From the NCBI GenBank assembly GCA_041621755.1, contig JBFKAE010000018.1, positions 1 to 29,514 on the forward strand: 29,514 nucleotides of DNA. Reading direction: 5' to 3'. Of the stretch, positions 14,666 to 23,356 are shown piece after piece. This DNA comes from Sphingosinicella sp041621755. Lineage in GTDB: Bacteria; Pseudomonadota; Alphaproteobacteria; Sphingomonadales; Sphingomonadaceae. Position 1 is the first letter of the stretch. Each line of letters opens with the position of its first letter. The notes under the pieces are model-generated. The model was given only the letters and a program-made list of their open reading frames with translations. It was not told the origin of the DNA and searched no databases. The position numbers were made by a program, and so were the translations under genes.

Positions 14666-15550
14666 ATGTCCACGACCTTTACACTCGACACATCGACCAG
14701 CCGCGCGCACCCGGTTCCAGAACCGATGCGGCGCCTGACCGTCCCTGCCATTCGTGCCCGCAAAGGTCCGGACCGCAAGCCCGCCAAGGACCCCGTCGTC
14801 ATGCTGACCGCGTATACTGCGCGTATGGCGCAGATATTCGATCCGCATTGCGACATGCTGCTTGTCGGTGATTCGCTGGGGCAGGTGATTTATGGCCTGT
14901 CATCGACGGTGCCGGTCAGCCTTGACATGATGTGCAATCACGGCGCGGCGGTGGTGCGTGGATCGTTCCATGCGGTCGTAGCGGTCGATATGCCCTTTGG
15001 GTCGTATGAAGCGAGTCCGGAAGCTGCGTTTCGTTCGGCAGCAAAAATCATGAAAAGAACCGGCTGCGCGGCGGTGAAGCTCGAGGGCGGCGCGGCGATG
15101 GCGCCGACGGTGCGCTTTTTGAACGAGCGCGGGATTCCGGTTGTCGGTCATGTTGGCCTGACACCGCAGGCCGTCAATACGCTTGGCGGCTATGGCGCGC
15201 GCGGGAAAAGCGACGCGGAATATGCAAAAATTTTGAATGATGCCAAGGCGATTGACGAAGCTGGCGCGTTTGCAATTGTCGTCGAAGGCGTTGTCGAACC
15301 CTTGGCAAAAGCGATCACAAAAGCCGTGTCGTGCCCGACCATCGGCATTGGCGCGTCGGCGGACTGTGATGGTCAGGTGCTGGTCGCTGAAGACATGCTT
15401 GGCATGTTCGAACGTGTGCCGCGCTTTGTCAGGAAGTTCGACAATCTTGCCGAACGGATCGACGATACGGCACAAAAATACGCCCGTGCGGTGCGCGACC
15501 GCAGCTTCCCCGACAAGAACAACCTGTACGGCACAGCAAAAGCCAAATAG
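14666..15550 (+). CDS. panB: 3-methyl-2-oxobutanoate hydroxymethyltransferase
   Basis: The first committed step of pantothenate synthesis: it adds a hydroxymethyl group from methylene-tetrahydrofolate to 2-oxoisovalerate. The 294-residue TIM-barrel protein shows VGDSLGQVIYG (67-77, metal ligand Asp), VDMPFGSYE (107-115), VKLEGG, VVGHVGLTPQ (149-158), VVEGVV with the catalytic Glu197, and TIGIGASADCDGQVLV (215-230). The first 40 residues are a somewhat longer N-terminal arm than in E. coli. ATG at 14666 is chosen over the in-frame TTG at 14660 because AAGG at 14655-14658 is spaced seven bases from the ATG. panC is not in the window. Confidence 0.97.
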   Translation: MSTTFTLDTSTSRAHPVPEPMRRLTVPAIRARKGPDRKPAKDPVVMLTAYTARMAQIFDPHCDMLLVGDSLGQVIYGLSSTVPVSLDMMCNHGAAVVRGSFHAVVAVDMPFGSYEASPEAAFRSAAKIMKRTGCAAVKLEGGAAMAPTVRFLNERGIPVVGHVGLTPQAVNTLGGYGARGKSDAEYAKILNDAKAIDEAGAFAIVVEGVVEPLAKAITKAVSCPTIGIGASADCDGQVLVAEDMLGMFERVPRFVRKFDNLAERIDDTAQKYARAVRDRSFPDKNNLYGTAKAK

Positions 15551-15619
15551 AAGCCTTCGCGATACGTCGCAGGATCGTTATGGTCCGCGGTCATTACATT
15601 TGTTGGAGAGACCAAAGCT

Positions 15620-16369
15620 TTGGCAAAGCAACCTGAGGCCCCATCGCCCGAAGATGCATTTATCCGCGAGGTCGACGAGGAGTATCGCCGCGACCAGATG
15701 GCGAGTTTCTGGACGCGCTATGGCCGCTGGCTGCTGATCATTGTCGGCCTTGGCCTGATTGCGCTTGCCGCATTTTTATGGTGGCGCGAGGAAAAGACGC
15801 GCGAACTTGGTGAAGTGAGCGAGCAATATACCGAAGCGCTTCAGGGTCTGGAACTTGGCAAACCCGAAGCCAAGGCGGAAATCGACCGTATCGCAGCAGG
15901 AGAATTTGGCGGCTATGCTACGCTTGCGCGGTTCAAACAGGCTGACATTGCGATCGAGAACGGTGACAATCCGGCGGCGCTTGGCCTCTATCGCGCGCTT
16001 GCCGCCGATGAGAGTGTGCCAAAAGCACTGCAGCAACTTGCCACGCTGAAATCAGTGCGGCTTGAATATGACGATGCGGAGCCCGACGCGCTGATTGCAA
16101 AGCTTCGGCCGATCGCAACGCCAGGCAGTCCGTGGTTCGGTGTTGCGGGAGAAATGCTCGGCGTTGCGTATATTCGGGATGGAAAGCCTGAACTTGCCGG
16201 TCCGATATTTTCCGAAATCGCGAAAAGCGAAGGTGTCGCGCCGGGACTTCGTCAGCGCGCACAGCAACTCGCAGCCTCGCTTGGCGCGGTGGAATTTCCT
16301 GAATTTGATGAACCTGCCGCCCCGACCGAGGCGGCTTCTCCTTCCCCATCTGATGCCGAGGCCAATTGA
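15620..16369 (+). CDS. yfgM: YfgM-like ancillary SecYEG subunit, TPR-like protein
   Basis: A 249-residue protein anchored in the inner membrane by one helix (about 37-55, WLLIIVGLGLIALAAFLWW), with a short acidic cytoplasmic N-terminus and a periplasmic TPR-like domain (about 70-225) of the YfgM/TPR_21 type. The tail is Pro/Ala/Ser-rich. In E. coli, YfgM associates with SecYEG and PpiD and helps pass exported proteins to periplasmic chaperones. The start is TTG at 15620, ten bases after GGAGAG (15604-15609). The next ATG (15698) would cut off the conserved acidic N-terminus. Its stop overlaps the bamB start, and yfgM-bamB-der is the order also found in E. coli. Confidence 0.85.
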   Translation: MAKQPEAPSPEDAFIREVDEEYRRDQMASFWTRYGRWLLIIVGLGLIALAAFLWWREEKTRELGEVSEQYTEALQGLELGKPEAKAEIDRIAAGEFGGYATLARFKQADIAIENGDNPAALGLYRALAADESVPKALQQLATLKSVRLEYDDAEPDALIAKLRPIATPGSPWFGVAGEMLGVAYIRDGKPELAGPIFSEIAKSEGVAPGLRQRAQQLAASLGAVEFPEFDEPAAPTEAASPSPSDAEAN

Positions 16370-17691
16370 TGCGTAAGTCGCTAATACTTCTGCCCGTTCT
16401 GCTCGGCCTTGCGGCCTGCGGCATTTTTCGCGGTGGCGATAACAAGAACAAAACCGAACTTGCCGGCGACCGCCTTGCCGTTCTTGCCTATGAGGCGAGG
16501 ACCGAGGCAGACCCCGAGCTTGAAAACCTGACCGTGGTGCTTCCGGCGCCGGTCGCAAATGCCGAATGGACGCAAGCTGGCGGTAGCGCGGAAAAGGCGC
16601 TTGGTCATCTTGCGGTCGGGGAAAACCTGTCGCGCGCATGGTCGGTGTCGATCGGCGATGGCAGTGCGCGCACCAAGCGCCTGACATCCGCGCCAGTCGT
16701 TGCTGATGGTCGGGTCTATACGATGGATACGGATGCTGTCGTGCGGGCGTTCAGACTGTCATCGGGCGCATCGATCTGGTCTGCAGGTCTGAAAAAAAGC
16801 GGCGAGAAAAGCGCGATCGCCTTTGGCGGTGGTGTCAGCGCAGGTGCGGGGCGCGTGTTCGCGACCTCGGGTTACGGTCTTGCTGCCGCCTTTGATGCGG
16901 CAAGCGGCGCCGAACTCTGGCGGGTTGATCTTGGCGTTCCACTGCGCGGTGCGCCTGGCTTTGACGGCAGCCGTGTTTTTGTCACGACGCAGGATAATCA
17001 ACTGTTGGTGCTGTCGGTCGAAACCGGCGAGACTGTCTGGGAATCGATCGGTACGGTCGAACCGGCGGGCTTGCTTGGCGCTGCGGCCCCGGCGATTTCG
17101 CGCGATACGGCTGTCGTCGGTTTTTCTAGCGGCGAGCTGATTGCGCTGCGCATCGAAAATGGTCGCGTGGTCTGGCAGGATATGTTGTCGCGGACGGGCA
17201 GCACGACCGCACTTGCATCGCTCAGCGATATTGATGCGCCGGCGATTATCGACAAAGACCGCGTTTACGCCATTGGCCACGGCGGGCGCATGGTCGGGCT
17301 TGACCTCGCCACGGGTCAGCGCGTTTGGGAACGCAATCTGGGCGGCGTCGCAATGCCGTGGGTTGCGGGCGAGTTTATTTTCGTTGTGACGCTCGATGCC
17401 GAACTTGTCGCGCTGACGCGAAGCGAAGGGCGTGTCAAATGGGTGTCGCAGCTTGATCGTTATCGCAAGGCGAAGAAGAAAAAGGATCCGATCATCTGGC
17501 GCGGGCCAGTGCTGGCCTCCGACCGGCTGTTCCTGACCAACAGTCAGGGGAAGCTTGTGGTCGCATCTCCCTTTGACGGCAGCGTGCAGCAGACAATCAA
17601 TGTCGGCGACAAGGTCTTCCTGCCGCCGGTGATCGCCGATCGTACCGTCCTCGTCTTGTCCGAAAACGGACGGCTCAGCGCGTACCGTTAA
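16369..17691 (+). CDS. bamB: Outer membrane protein assembly factor BamB (lipoprotein)
   Basis: The accessory lipoprotein of the BAM complex, which folds beta-barrels into the outer membrane. The 440-residue protein has a lipoprotein signal peptide, MRKSLILLPVLLGLAAC, with a lipobox LAAC. An eight-bladed PQQ-like beta-propeller follows, in which repeats carry WS/W plus Gly-rich turns (for example TKRLTSAPVVADGRVYTMDT, AIGHGGRMVGLDLATGQRVW and VIADRTVLVLSENGRLSAYR). It is longer than E. coli BamB (about 390). The start is ATG at 16369, one base overlapping the yfgM stop (TGATG). It is followed three bases later by der. Confidence 0.93.
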   Translation: MRKSLILLPVLLGLAACGIFRGGDNKNKTELAGDRLAVLAYEARTEADPELENLTVVLPAPVANAEWTQAGGSAEKALGHLAVGENLSRAWSVSIGDGSARTKRLTSAPVVADGRVYTMDTDAVVRAFRLSSGASIWSAGLKKSGEKSAIAFGGGVSAGAGRVFATSGYGLAAAFDAASGAELWRVDLGVPLRGAPGFDGSRVFVTTQDNQLLVLSVETGETVWESIGTVEPAGLLGAAAPAISRDTAVVGFSSGELIALRIENGRVVWQDMLSRTGSTTALASLSDIDAPAIIDKDRVYAIGHGGRMVGLDLATGQRVWERNLGGVAMPWVAGEFIFVVTLDAELVALTRSEGRVKWVSQLDRYRKAKKKKDPIIWRGPVLASDRLFLTNSQGKLVVASPFDGSVQQTINVGDKVFLPPVIADRTVLVLSENGRLSAYR

Positions 17692-17694
17692 TTT

Positions 17695-19041
17695 ATGGCA
17701 GTTTTAAAGCCCAAGGTCGTTATCATCGGGCGACCGAATGTCGGCAAGTCGACGTTGTTCAACCGACTCGTCGGCAAGCGGCTGGCGCTTGTCGATGACA
17801 CGCCGGGCGTCACGCGCGACCGTCGTGAAGGCGATGCGCGTCTGTTCGACCTTGAATTTATCGCCGTCGACACGGCCGGACTTGAAGATGCCGCGCCCGA
17901 CACACTGCCCGGCCGGATGCGGGCGCAGACCGAAGCTGCGCTTGATGGTGCTGCCGCTGCACTGCTTGTTATCGATTCGCGCGCCGGTCTGACACCGCTC
18001 GACCGACATTTCGCGACCTGGTTGCGGACGGCGAACGTGCCGCTCATCCTTGTTGCCAACAAGGCCGAGGGCCGCTCGGGCGATGCCGGGATCATGGAAA
18101 GCTTCGAACTCGGCCTTGGCGAACCCGTCGCTATTTCCGCGGAGCATGGCGAAGGTCTTGCCGATCTTTTTGAAGCCCTGTCTCCGTATGTCGATGCGTT
18201 TGTCAGCGACGAGGTGGAGGAGGAGTCCGAAGATGGCCCTTTGAAACTTGCTATTGTCGGCAGGCCGAATGCAGGCAAATCGACGCTCATCAACACGCTG
18301 CTTGACGATGAGCGGCTGGTGACGGGGCCAGAGGCCGGGATCACCCGCGACAGCATATCGATTGATTGGGAATGGGAAGGGCGGCCGGTTCGCCTCATCG
18401 ATACGGCGGGCGTCCGCAAGCGCGCGAAGGTTCAGGACAAGCTGGAAAAACTGTCCGTCGCCGATACGCGACATGCGGTTGATTTTGCCGAAGTTGTTGT
18501 GCTCTTGCTCGATGCGACGCTTGGGCTTGAAGCGCAGGACCTCAGGATTGCCGACATGGTGCTGCAGGAGGGGCGCGCACTCATCATTGCGCTCAACAAA
18601 TGGGACGTCGCAGCTGACCAGTCGCAATTGTTTCAGGGCGTCAAGAAGGCGCTCGACGAAGGATTGGCGCAGATCAAGGGTGTGCCGCTGCTGACCGTCT
18701 CTGGCAAGACGGGCAAGGGGCTTGGTACGCTCATCAAGGCGGCGTTTGAACAGCGTGACGCGTGGAGCAGGCGGGTTTCGACCGGGTTGCTTAATCGCTG
18801 GTTCGAAGGCGCGTTGACGCGCAACCCGCCGCCTGCACCGGGCGGCAAGCGCATCAAGTTGCGCTATGTCACGCAGGTCAAGACACGCCCGCCGAGCTTT
18901 GTTGTGTTTGGCAACCGGCTTGACGCTTTGCCGGAAAGCTATCGGCGCTATCTTGTCAACAGCCTGTGCAGCGATGTGGGTTTCGCTGGCGTGCCAATTC
19001 GGCTTACCATGCGCGGGAACAAGAATCCGTTCGACACTTGA
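17695..19041 (+). CDS. der: Ribosome-biogenesis GTPase Der (EngA)
   Basis: An essential double-GTPase for 50S subunit maturation. The 448-residue protein has two G domains: P-loop 1, IGRPNVGKST (11-20), with DDTPGVTRDRR, DTAGLED and NKAE; and P-loop 2, VGRPNAGKST (near 187-196), with GPEAGITRD, DTAGVRK and NKWD. An acidic linker (DEVEEESEDG) lies between the two domains. The C-terminal KH-like domain has RIKLRYVTQVKTRPPSFVVF, then LPESYRRYL. The ATG at 17695 lies three bases after the bamB stop, so it is co-translated with bamB. Neighbours match the conserved yfgM-bamB-der cluster. Confidence 0.97.
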   Translation: MAVLKPKVVIIGRPNVGKSTLFNRLVGKRLALVDDTPGVTRDRREGDARLFDLEFIAVDTAGLEDAAPDTLPGRMRAQTEAALDGAAAALLVIDSRAGLTPLDRHFATWLRTANVPLILVANKAEGRSGDAGIMESFELGLGEPVAISAEHGEGLADLFEALSPYVDAFVSDEVEEESEDGPLKLAIVGRPNAGKSTLINTLLDDERLVTGPEAGITRDSISIDWEWEGRPVRLIDTAGVRKRAKVQDKLEKLSVADTRHAVDFAEVVVLLLDATLGLEAQDLRIADMVLQEGRALIIALNKWDVAADQSQLFQGVKKALDEGLAQIKGVPLLTVSGKTGKGLGTLIKAAFEQRDAWSRRVSTGLLNRWFEGALTRNPPPAPGGKRIKLRYVTQVKTRPPSFVVFGNRLDALPESYRRYLVNSLCSDVGFAGVPIRLTMRGNKNPFDT

Positions 19042-19060
19042 TATGAGGTATCGCGACAGC

Positions 19061-19702
19061 ATGAGCAGGACGCTTTACGATTATTGGCGGTCATCGGCGG
19101 CGTACCGGGTCAGGATCGCGCTTAACCTCAAAGGCCTCGATTACGAACAGACGTCGATCGACCTTGTCGCAGGCGCACAGTCGGGTGTCGGTTACAAGAT
19201 GCTCAACCCGCAGGGTCTTGTGCCCTATTTGATCGACGGGCAAACCGGCCTCAATCAAAGTCTCGCGATTATCGAATATCTGGACGAAGTGCATCGGGAG
19301 CCGCCTTTGCTTGGCGATGATCCGGTGCAACGTGCGCGGGTCCGCGCCGCAGCGCAGATCGTTGCCTGTGACATTCACCCGGTCAACAATTTGCGCGTAC
19401 TGAGATATCTGAAGCGTGAAATGGATCAGGAACAGGATGCCATTGACGACTGGATCCGACACTGGATCGGCGAAGGCTTCAAACCGCTTGAAGAGATCGC
19501 CGAAGCTTCGCCCGGGCCATATTTGTTCGGAGCGGCGCCAAGCCTTGCCGATATCTGTCTGGTGCCGCAAATGTATAATGCGCGCCGGTTTCGGACCGAA
19601 TTGACGCCGTTTCCCGCGCTTGTCGAGATCGACAAGGCGTTGATGCAGCTTCCGGCCTTTTTAAACGCGCGCCCCGAGGCGCAAAAAGACGCAAAGGTAT
19701 AG
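19061..19702 (+). CDS. maiA: Maleylacetoacetate isomerase (zeta-class glutathione transferase)
   Basis: A 213-residue GST: N-terminal thioredoxin fold with YDYWRSSAAYRVRIALNLKG (the zeta-class active-site segment), NPQGLVPYLIDGQ and QSLAIIEYLDE, and a C-terminal helical domain with DIHPVNNLRVLRYL and HWIGEGFKPLEEI. The usual SSCxxRVRIAL Cys is replaced by Ala, as in a number of bacterial members, leaving Ser as the glutathione-activating residue. The start is ATG at 19061, 11 bases after GAGGT (19045-19049). ATG at 19043 is in frame but places the Shine-Dalgarno inside the gene. No tyrosine or gentisate catabolism genes are adjacent, so the physiological substrate is less sure than the family. 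The EVE-domain gene follows after two bases. Confidence 0.87.
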   Translation: MSRTLYDYWRSSAAYRVRIALNLKGLDYEQTSIDLVAGAQSGVGYKMLNPQGLVPYLIDGQTGLNQSLAIIEYLDEVHREPPLLGDDPVQRARVRAAAQIVACDIHPVNNLRVLRYLKREMDQEQDAIDDWIRHWIGEGFKPLEEIAEASPGPYLFGAAPSLADICLVPQMYNARRFRTELTPFPALVEIDKALMQLPAFLNARPEAQKDAKV

Positions 19703-19704
19703 AT

Positions 19705-20106
19705 ATGGCCAGATGGCTCGTAAAAACCGAACCGGCGAAATGGAGCTGGGACGATCAGGTGAAGGCGAAGCGCACGCACTGGGACGGTGTGCGCAATGCG
19801 CAGGCGCTGAACAATATGCGCGCGATGAAAAAGGGTGACGAGGTGCTGTTCTATCACTCGGTCACTGGCAAGGAGATTGTCGGCATCGTCAAGGTCGTAC
19901 GCGAATTTTATCCTGACCCCGATGATGCCAAATCCGGCCTCGTCGATCTTGAAGCGTCAAAGCCGCTGCCACAGCCTGTCAGCCTTGCACAGTTGAAGGC
20001 TGACGGACGGCTGGATGATATTGCCCTTATCCGTCAGTCACGACTGTCGGTGATGCCGATTGAGGACAAGGCCTGGACGATTATTGCGAAAATGGCAGGA
20101 CTTTAA
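19705..20106 (+). CDS. EVE domain-containing protein
   Basis: A 133-residue single-domain protein of the EVE family (PUA-like fold). Key stretches are WLVKTEPAKWSWDDQ, THWDGVRNAQALNNMRAMKK, GDEVLFYHSVTGKEIVGIVK and the C-terminal LSVMPIEDKAWTII. EVE domains relate to YTH/PUA modules and are thought to recognise modified bases in DNA or RNA. Standalone copies are widespread in alphaproteobacteria and the native ligand is not established. The ATG at 19705 is two bases past the maiA stop, so it is co-transcribed with maiA. Its stop shares TTAA with the stop of the convergent gene on the - strand. Confidence 0.92.
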   Translation: MARWLVKTEPAKWSWDDQVKAKRTHWDGVRNAQALNNMRAMKKGDEVLFYHSVTGKEIVGIVKVVREFYPDPDDAKSGLVDLEASKPLPQPVSLAQLKADGRLDDIALIRQSRLSVMPIEDKAWTIIAKMAGL

Positions 20107-22364
20107 GCCGCCATTTCGCGCACCGCGCGCCAGATTTTTTCAGGGGTTGCGGGCATTTCGATCTGCGTACCGCCAAGCGCATCGATGAGTGCGTTCATGA
20201 TTGACGGCATGGCACCAATCGTGCCCGCCTCTCCGCAGCCTTTTGCGCCAAGCGGATTGTTGGGATTGGGCACTGGACGTGTTGAAAAGTCGATGCTGGA
20301 CGGCATATCGTCGGCGCGCGGGATGCCGTAATCCATGAAGCTGCCGGTCAGAAGCTGGGCATTTTCGTCATAGACCATATTTTCCAGCGCGACCTGCCCA
20401 AAGCCCTGCACAATCCCGCCAACAACCTGACCTTCGACCAGCATCGGGTTCACGAGCGTGCCAAAATCGTCAACGACTGTATATTTTACGACCTTGAACA
20501 GACCGGTATCGGGATCGACCTCGACCTCGGCGACATGGCAGCCGTTCGGGAACGTCGGGGCGGGTTTCTCCTGCTTGTAGTGGGCGCGGCAATCAAGCGC
20601 GCCGGGATGTCGGGTTGCAAGGTCGTCAAGCGTCATGGTTTCGTTCGACCCGCGCGCACGGAACAGGCCTGCGTCAAAATCGACGTCGTCGCCAAGATCC
20701 TGCGCGGCGAGAGTCTTGCCGGTTTCGATGATCTGCGCGGCGGCGGTTATCATCGCGCCGCCACCTGCGACCATTGATCGTGATCCGCCCGTGCCAAAGC
20801 CGACCTCGAGGCGCTCAGTATCGCCCTGAACGATTTTGATGCGTTCGATTTCGACGCCAAGCCGTTCTGCGAGCACCTGCGCATAGGCGGTTTCGTGGCC
20901 CTGTCCGTTCGACTGCGTGCCGACGGCAGCCTCGATCGTGCCGTTATCAAGAAAGCGGACATCGGCAAATTCCTCTGCGCCCCCGCCGCCCGCGATTTCG
21001 ACGTAAAAGCCGATGCCACGACCATAGAGCTTGCCATTTGCGGTTGCCGCGGCGCGGCGGGCGTCAAAGCCGCTCCAGTCCGCGCGGCTGGTCGCGGCTT
21101 CGACGATTGCCGGGTAATCGCCAATATCAAAAGTGAGGCCGAGGCCGTTTTCGTGCGGCAGCTCGTCGGGACGTAGCAAATTGTTGATGCGGAGTGCTGC
21201 CGGATCGATGTCGAGTTCGCGCGCGGCCTTGTCGATCAGGCGTTCGACGAGATAGGCGGCTTCCGGTCGACCTGCGCCGCGATAGGCGTCGACCGGTGCG
21301 GTATTTGTAACGATGCCGTGGACTGCGTTGTGGATCGCCGGGATGCGATAGACGCCGCCCATGATGCGTCCGCCAGCCATCGTCTGTATGGCGGGGCCAA
21401 ATTGTGCCTGATAGGCGCCAAGATCCGACCAGGATTCGACTTTCAGCGCTGTGATATTGCCGTTTGCGTCAAAAGCCAGCGATGCGTCCGAGACCATCGC
21501 GCGACCATGTGTGTCGCTCTGGAATGCGTCTGACCGCTCACCCGTCCATTTCACCGGACGAGCTAGGTCCTTTGCAGCGTGGAGGACGAGGCCGTATTCG
21601 GGATAGATGAAGGATTTCATGCCAAAGCCACCACCGACGTCATAGGTCACGACGCGCAGCTGCTCTTCGGGGCATTTCAATATGTCGTTCGCGATGTTGC
21701 GGTGCATTCCGGTGACGCCCTGGCTCCCGGTGTGCAGCGTGTAGCCTTGATTATCCGACCAGAGACCAATGGCGGCGCGGACTTCCATCGACACGGGCGA
21801 GACCCGGTTCTGGACAACCCGTAACGTCGTGACATGTGCTGCTGCGGCGATTGCGCTGTCCGCAGCTGCGTTATTGCCAGCTTGCCACAGGAACAGATCG
21901 TTTGAAGGCGCATCAGGCCAGATTCTCGGTGCATCCGGTGTGATTGCGGCGTCAATATCGGCAACCACTGGCAGGTCGTCATAATCAACCTCGACGGCTT
22001 CTGCGGCGGCTTTTGCCTCGGCGCGCGATTGCGCCACCACAAAGGCAACGCCATCGCCAACAAAACGTACACGGTCGCTGGCAAGCAGATAGCGCGGTGT
22101 TTGTACCGGACCCGACAGTGGCACAAGGCACGGAATCGGTCCGTAATCCTTGATGTCGGCATAGGTATACACTGCGAGTACGCCCGGCATGTCCTTCGCT
22201 GCACTGGTGTCGATCTGCCTGATAAGGGCGTGGCCATAGGGGGAGCGGACGGTGACGCCGTACACTTCGCCATCGAACTGCAGATCGTCCGTATAGCGTC
22301 CCTTGCCCGTCAGCAGGCGTTCGTCTTCAAGCCGTTTTGGCGACTGGCCGACACCAAATTTCAT
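20103..22364 (-). CDS. Xanthine dehydrogenase family protein, molybdopterin-binding subunit
   Basis: A 753-residue large (molybdenum cofactor) subunit of the xanthine oxidase/aldehyde oxidase/CO dehydrogenase family. It starts MKFGVGQSPKRLEDERLLTG, then has the substrate-domain AYRGAGRPEAAYLVERLID (around 358-376). Molybdopterin-contact stretches follow (GTQSNGQGHETAYAQVLAER and GTGGSRSMVAGGGAM), and the catalytic Glu (about 711) lies in PLGAKGCGEAGTIGAMP. AYRGAGR instead of AYXCSFR places it outside true CO dehydrogenases (form II or aldehyde-oxidising enzymes). No FAD or 2Fe-2S subunit gene is beside it, although such enzymes normally need both. It begins in an ATGA overlap with the upstream epimerase-like gene. 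The substrate is unknown. Confidence 0.93.
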   Translation of the reverse strand: MKFGVGQSPKRLEDERLLTGKGRYTDDLQFDGEVYGVTVRSPYGHALIRQIDTSAAKDMPGVLAVYTYADIKDYGPIPCLVPLSGPVQTPRYLLASDRVRFVGDGVAFVVAQSRAEAKAAAEAVEVDYDDLPVVADIDAAITPDAPRIWPDAPSNDLFLWQAGNNAAADSAIAAAAHVTTLRVVQNRVSPVSMEVRAAIGLWSDNQGYTLHTGSQGVTGMHRNIANDILKCPEEQLRVVTYDVGGGFGMKSFIYPEYGLVLHAAKDLARPVKWTGERSDAFQSDTHGRAMVSDASLAFDANGNITALKVESWSDLGAYQAQFGPAIQTMAGGRIMGGVYRIPAIHNAVHGIVTNTAPVDAYRGAGRPEAAYLVERLIDKAARELDIDPAALRINNLLRPDELPHENGLGLTFDIGDYPAIVEAATSRADWSGFDARRAAATANGKLYGRGIGFYVEIAGGGGAEEFADVRFLDNGTIEAAVGTQSNGQGHETAYAQVLAERLGVEIERIKIVQGDTERLEVGFGTGGSRSMVAGGGAMITAAAQIIETGKTLAAQDLGDDVDFDAGLFRARGSNETMTLDDLATRHPGALDCRAHYKQEKPAPTFPNGCHVAEVEVDPDTGLFKVVKYTVVDDFGTLVNPMLVEGQVVGGIVQGFGQVALENMVYDENAQLLTGSFMDYGIPRADDMPSSIDFSTRPVPNPNNPLGAKGCGEAGTIGAMPSIMNALIDALGGTQIEMPATPEKIWRAVREMAA

Positions 22365-23167
22365 GTAACCAAATCCTCTTGCAGGCAGGCCAACAGGCCG
22401 GATTTATAATCAGGGTAGCGCAAGTCGACGCCAAGGTCGCGCTTCATTTTACTGTTCGCGACACGGCGGCTTTCCGTATAGAAACCGCGTGCCTCTGACG
22501 ACAGTGCCGCAGCGTCGAGCGGGGTGAGCGGCGGCGGTGCGATGCCGAGCAATGCACAGGCAAAAGCTGTTACTTCGTGCGCGGGCGCAGGCATATCGTC
22601 GGCGATATTATAGATGCCGGGCGCAGGTCGTGTCATGGCGGCGATAATCGCGGCGCAGATGTCGTCGACGTAAATGCGGCTGAACACCTGCCCGGGCGCG
22701 TCGATGCGCTGTGCTGTTCCGGCGCGTACGCGGTCGAGCGGCGATCGTCCCGGGCCATAGATGCCGGGCAAACGAAAAACATGGGTGCGCTGCAACGTTT
22801 GCCATTCAAGATCGGCATCGACACGCGCCGTTCGCCGTCCACCGCCAAGCGGCGCACTTTCATCGACCCAGGCACCTTTGCAATCGCCGTAAACCCCCGT
22901 TGATGACAAATAGCCAAGCCAGCCGCCGTGCGCGGCCAGTGCCGCGCCATAGGTCTGAAGAACAGGATCACCACGATCGCCGGGCGGTACGGACGATAAT
23001 ATGTGTGTTGCTGCGGTGATTTCGGAGTGGATGCTGTCATCGTCGAACGCCAGAACGCCGGCGCGCGGTGTCCGGGCGATGCCGGTGACGTGCCAGTCTT
23101 TGACTTCAAGCGCAGCGCGCAATCGGCTTGCGCAATAGCCTTCGCCGAAGATCAGTAATCGGCGCAT
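22361..23167 (-). CDS. SDR/NAD(P)-dependent epimerase-like protein (YeeZ-type)
   Basis: A 268-residue atypical extended short-chain dehydrogenase. The Rossmann nucleotide motif is FGEGYCASRLRAAL at residues 7-20. YLSSTGVYGDCKGAWVDE provides the active-site Ser/Tyr region, and VFRLPGIYGPGRSPLDRV and FSRIYVDDICAAIIAAM are typical of NAD-dependent epimerases. The C-terminal SSEARGFYTESRRVANSKMK resembles YeeZ-group proteins. The reaction is not known. The start is ATG at 23167. The TGA overlaps the start of the molybdoenzyme gene as ATGA (22361-22364), so the two are probably coupled in one transcript, though they have no obvious shared pathway. Confidence 0.85.
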   Translation of the reverse strand: MRRLLIFGEGYCASRLRAALEVKDWHVTGIARTPRAGVLAFDDDSIHSEITAATHILSSVPPGDRGDPVLQTYGAALAAHGGWLGYLSSTGVYGDCKGAWVDESAPLGGGRRTARVDADLEWQTLQRTHVFRLPGIYGPGRSPLDRVRAGTAQRIDAPGQVFSRIYVDDICAAIIAAMTRPAPGIYNIADDMPAPAHEVTAFACALLGIAPPPLTPLDAAALSSEARGFYTESRRVANSKMKRDLGVDLRYPDYKSGLLACLQEDLVT

Positions 23168-23356
23168 CGTGCGCTCCTGTATTTTCAGAATACCCTAGCG
23201 CGGCGTGCCAGCTCTGCATAGTCGGTGCGGATTCGATCCATTCTGACCTTGGAAAATTTAATGTGTGGCAATGCGAACGCTGGAACTTGGCGACGTCGGC
23301 GATTATGTCAAAATATCAAGTCTCGATCACTCGCCCGGTAAAAGGACATATTCCAA
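23168..23356. promoter_or_regulatory. Divergent intergenic region between the SDR gene and pepN
   Basis: The 189-base gap between two divergent start codons must hold promoters for both directions. On the + strand TTTAAT (23257-23262) is a fair -10 but has no good -35. A + strand reading frame from about 23271 (MRTLELGDVGDYVKISSLD) overlaps the pepN start in another frame and is probably not a gene. No clear operator was seen. Confidence 0.4.

Noticed and set aside
17704..19062. 452-codon open frame on the - strand across der
   Set aside because: It lies exactly opposite der, whose two GTPase domains are beyond doubt. Long antisense frames are expected in high-GC coding sequence; the translation is His/Arg-rich and matches nothing.
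20103..22364. Carbon monoxide dehydrogenase large subunit
   Set aside because: The active-site loop reads AYRGAGR rather than the AYXCSFR of true CO dehydrogenases, and coxM/coxS are absent.
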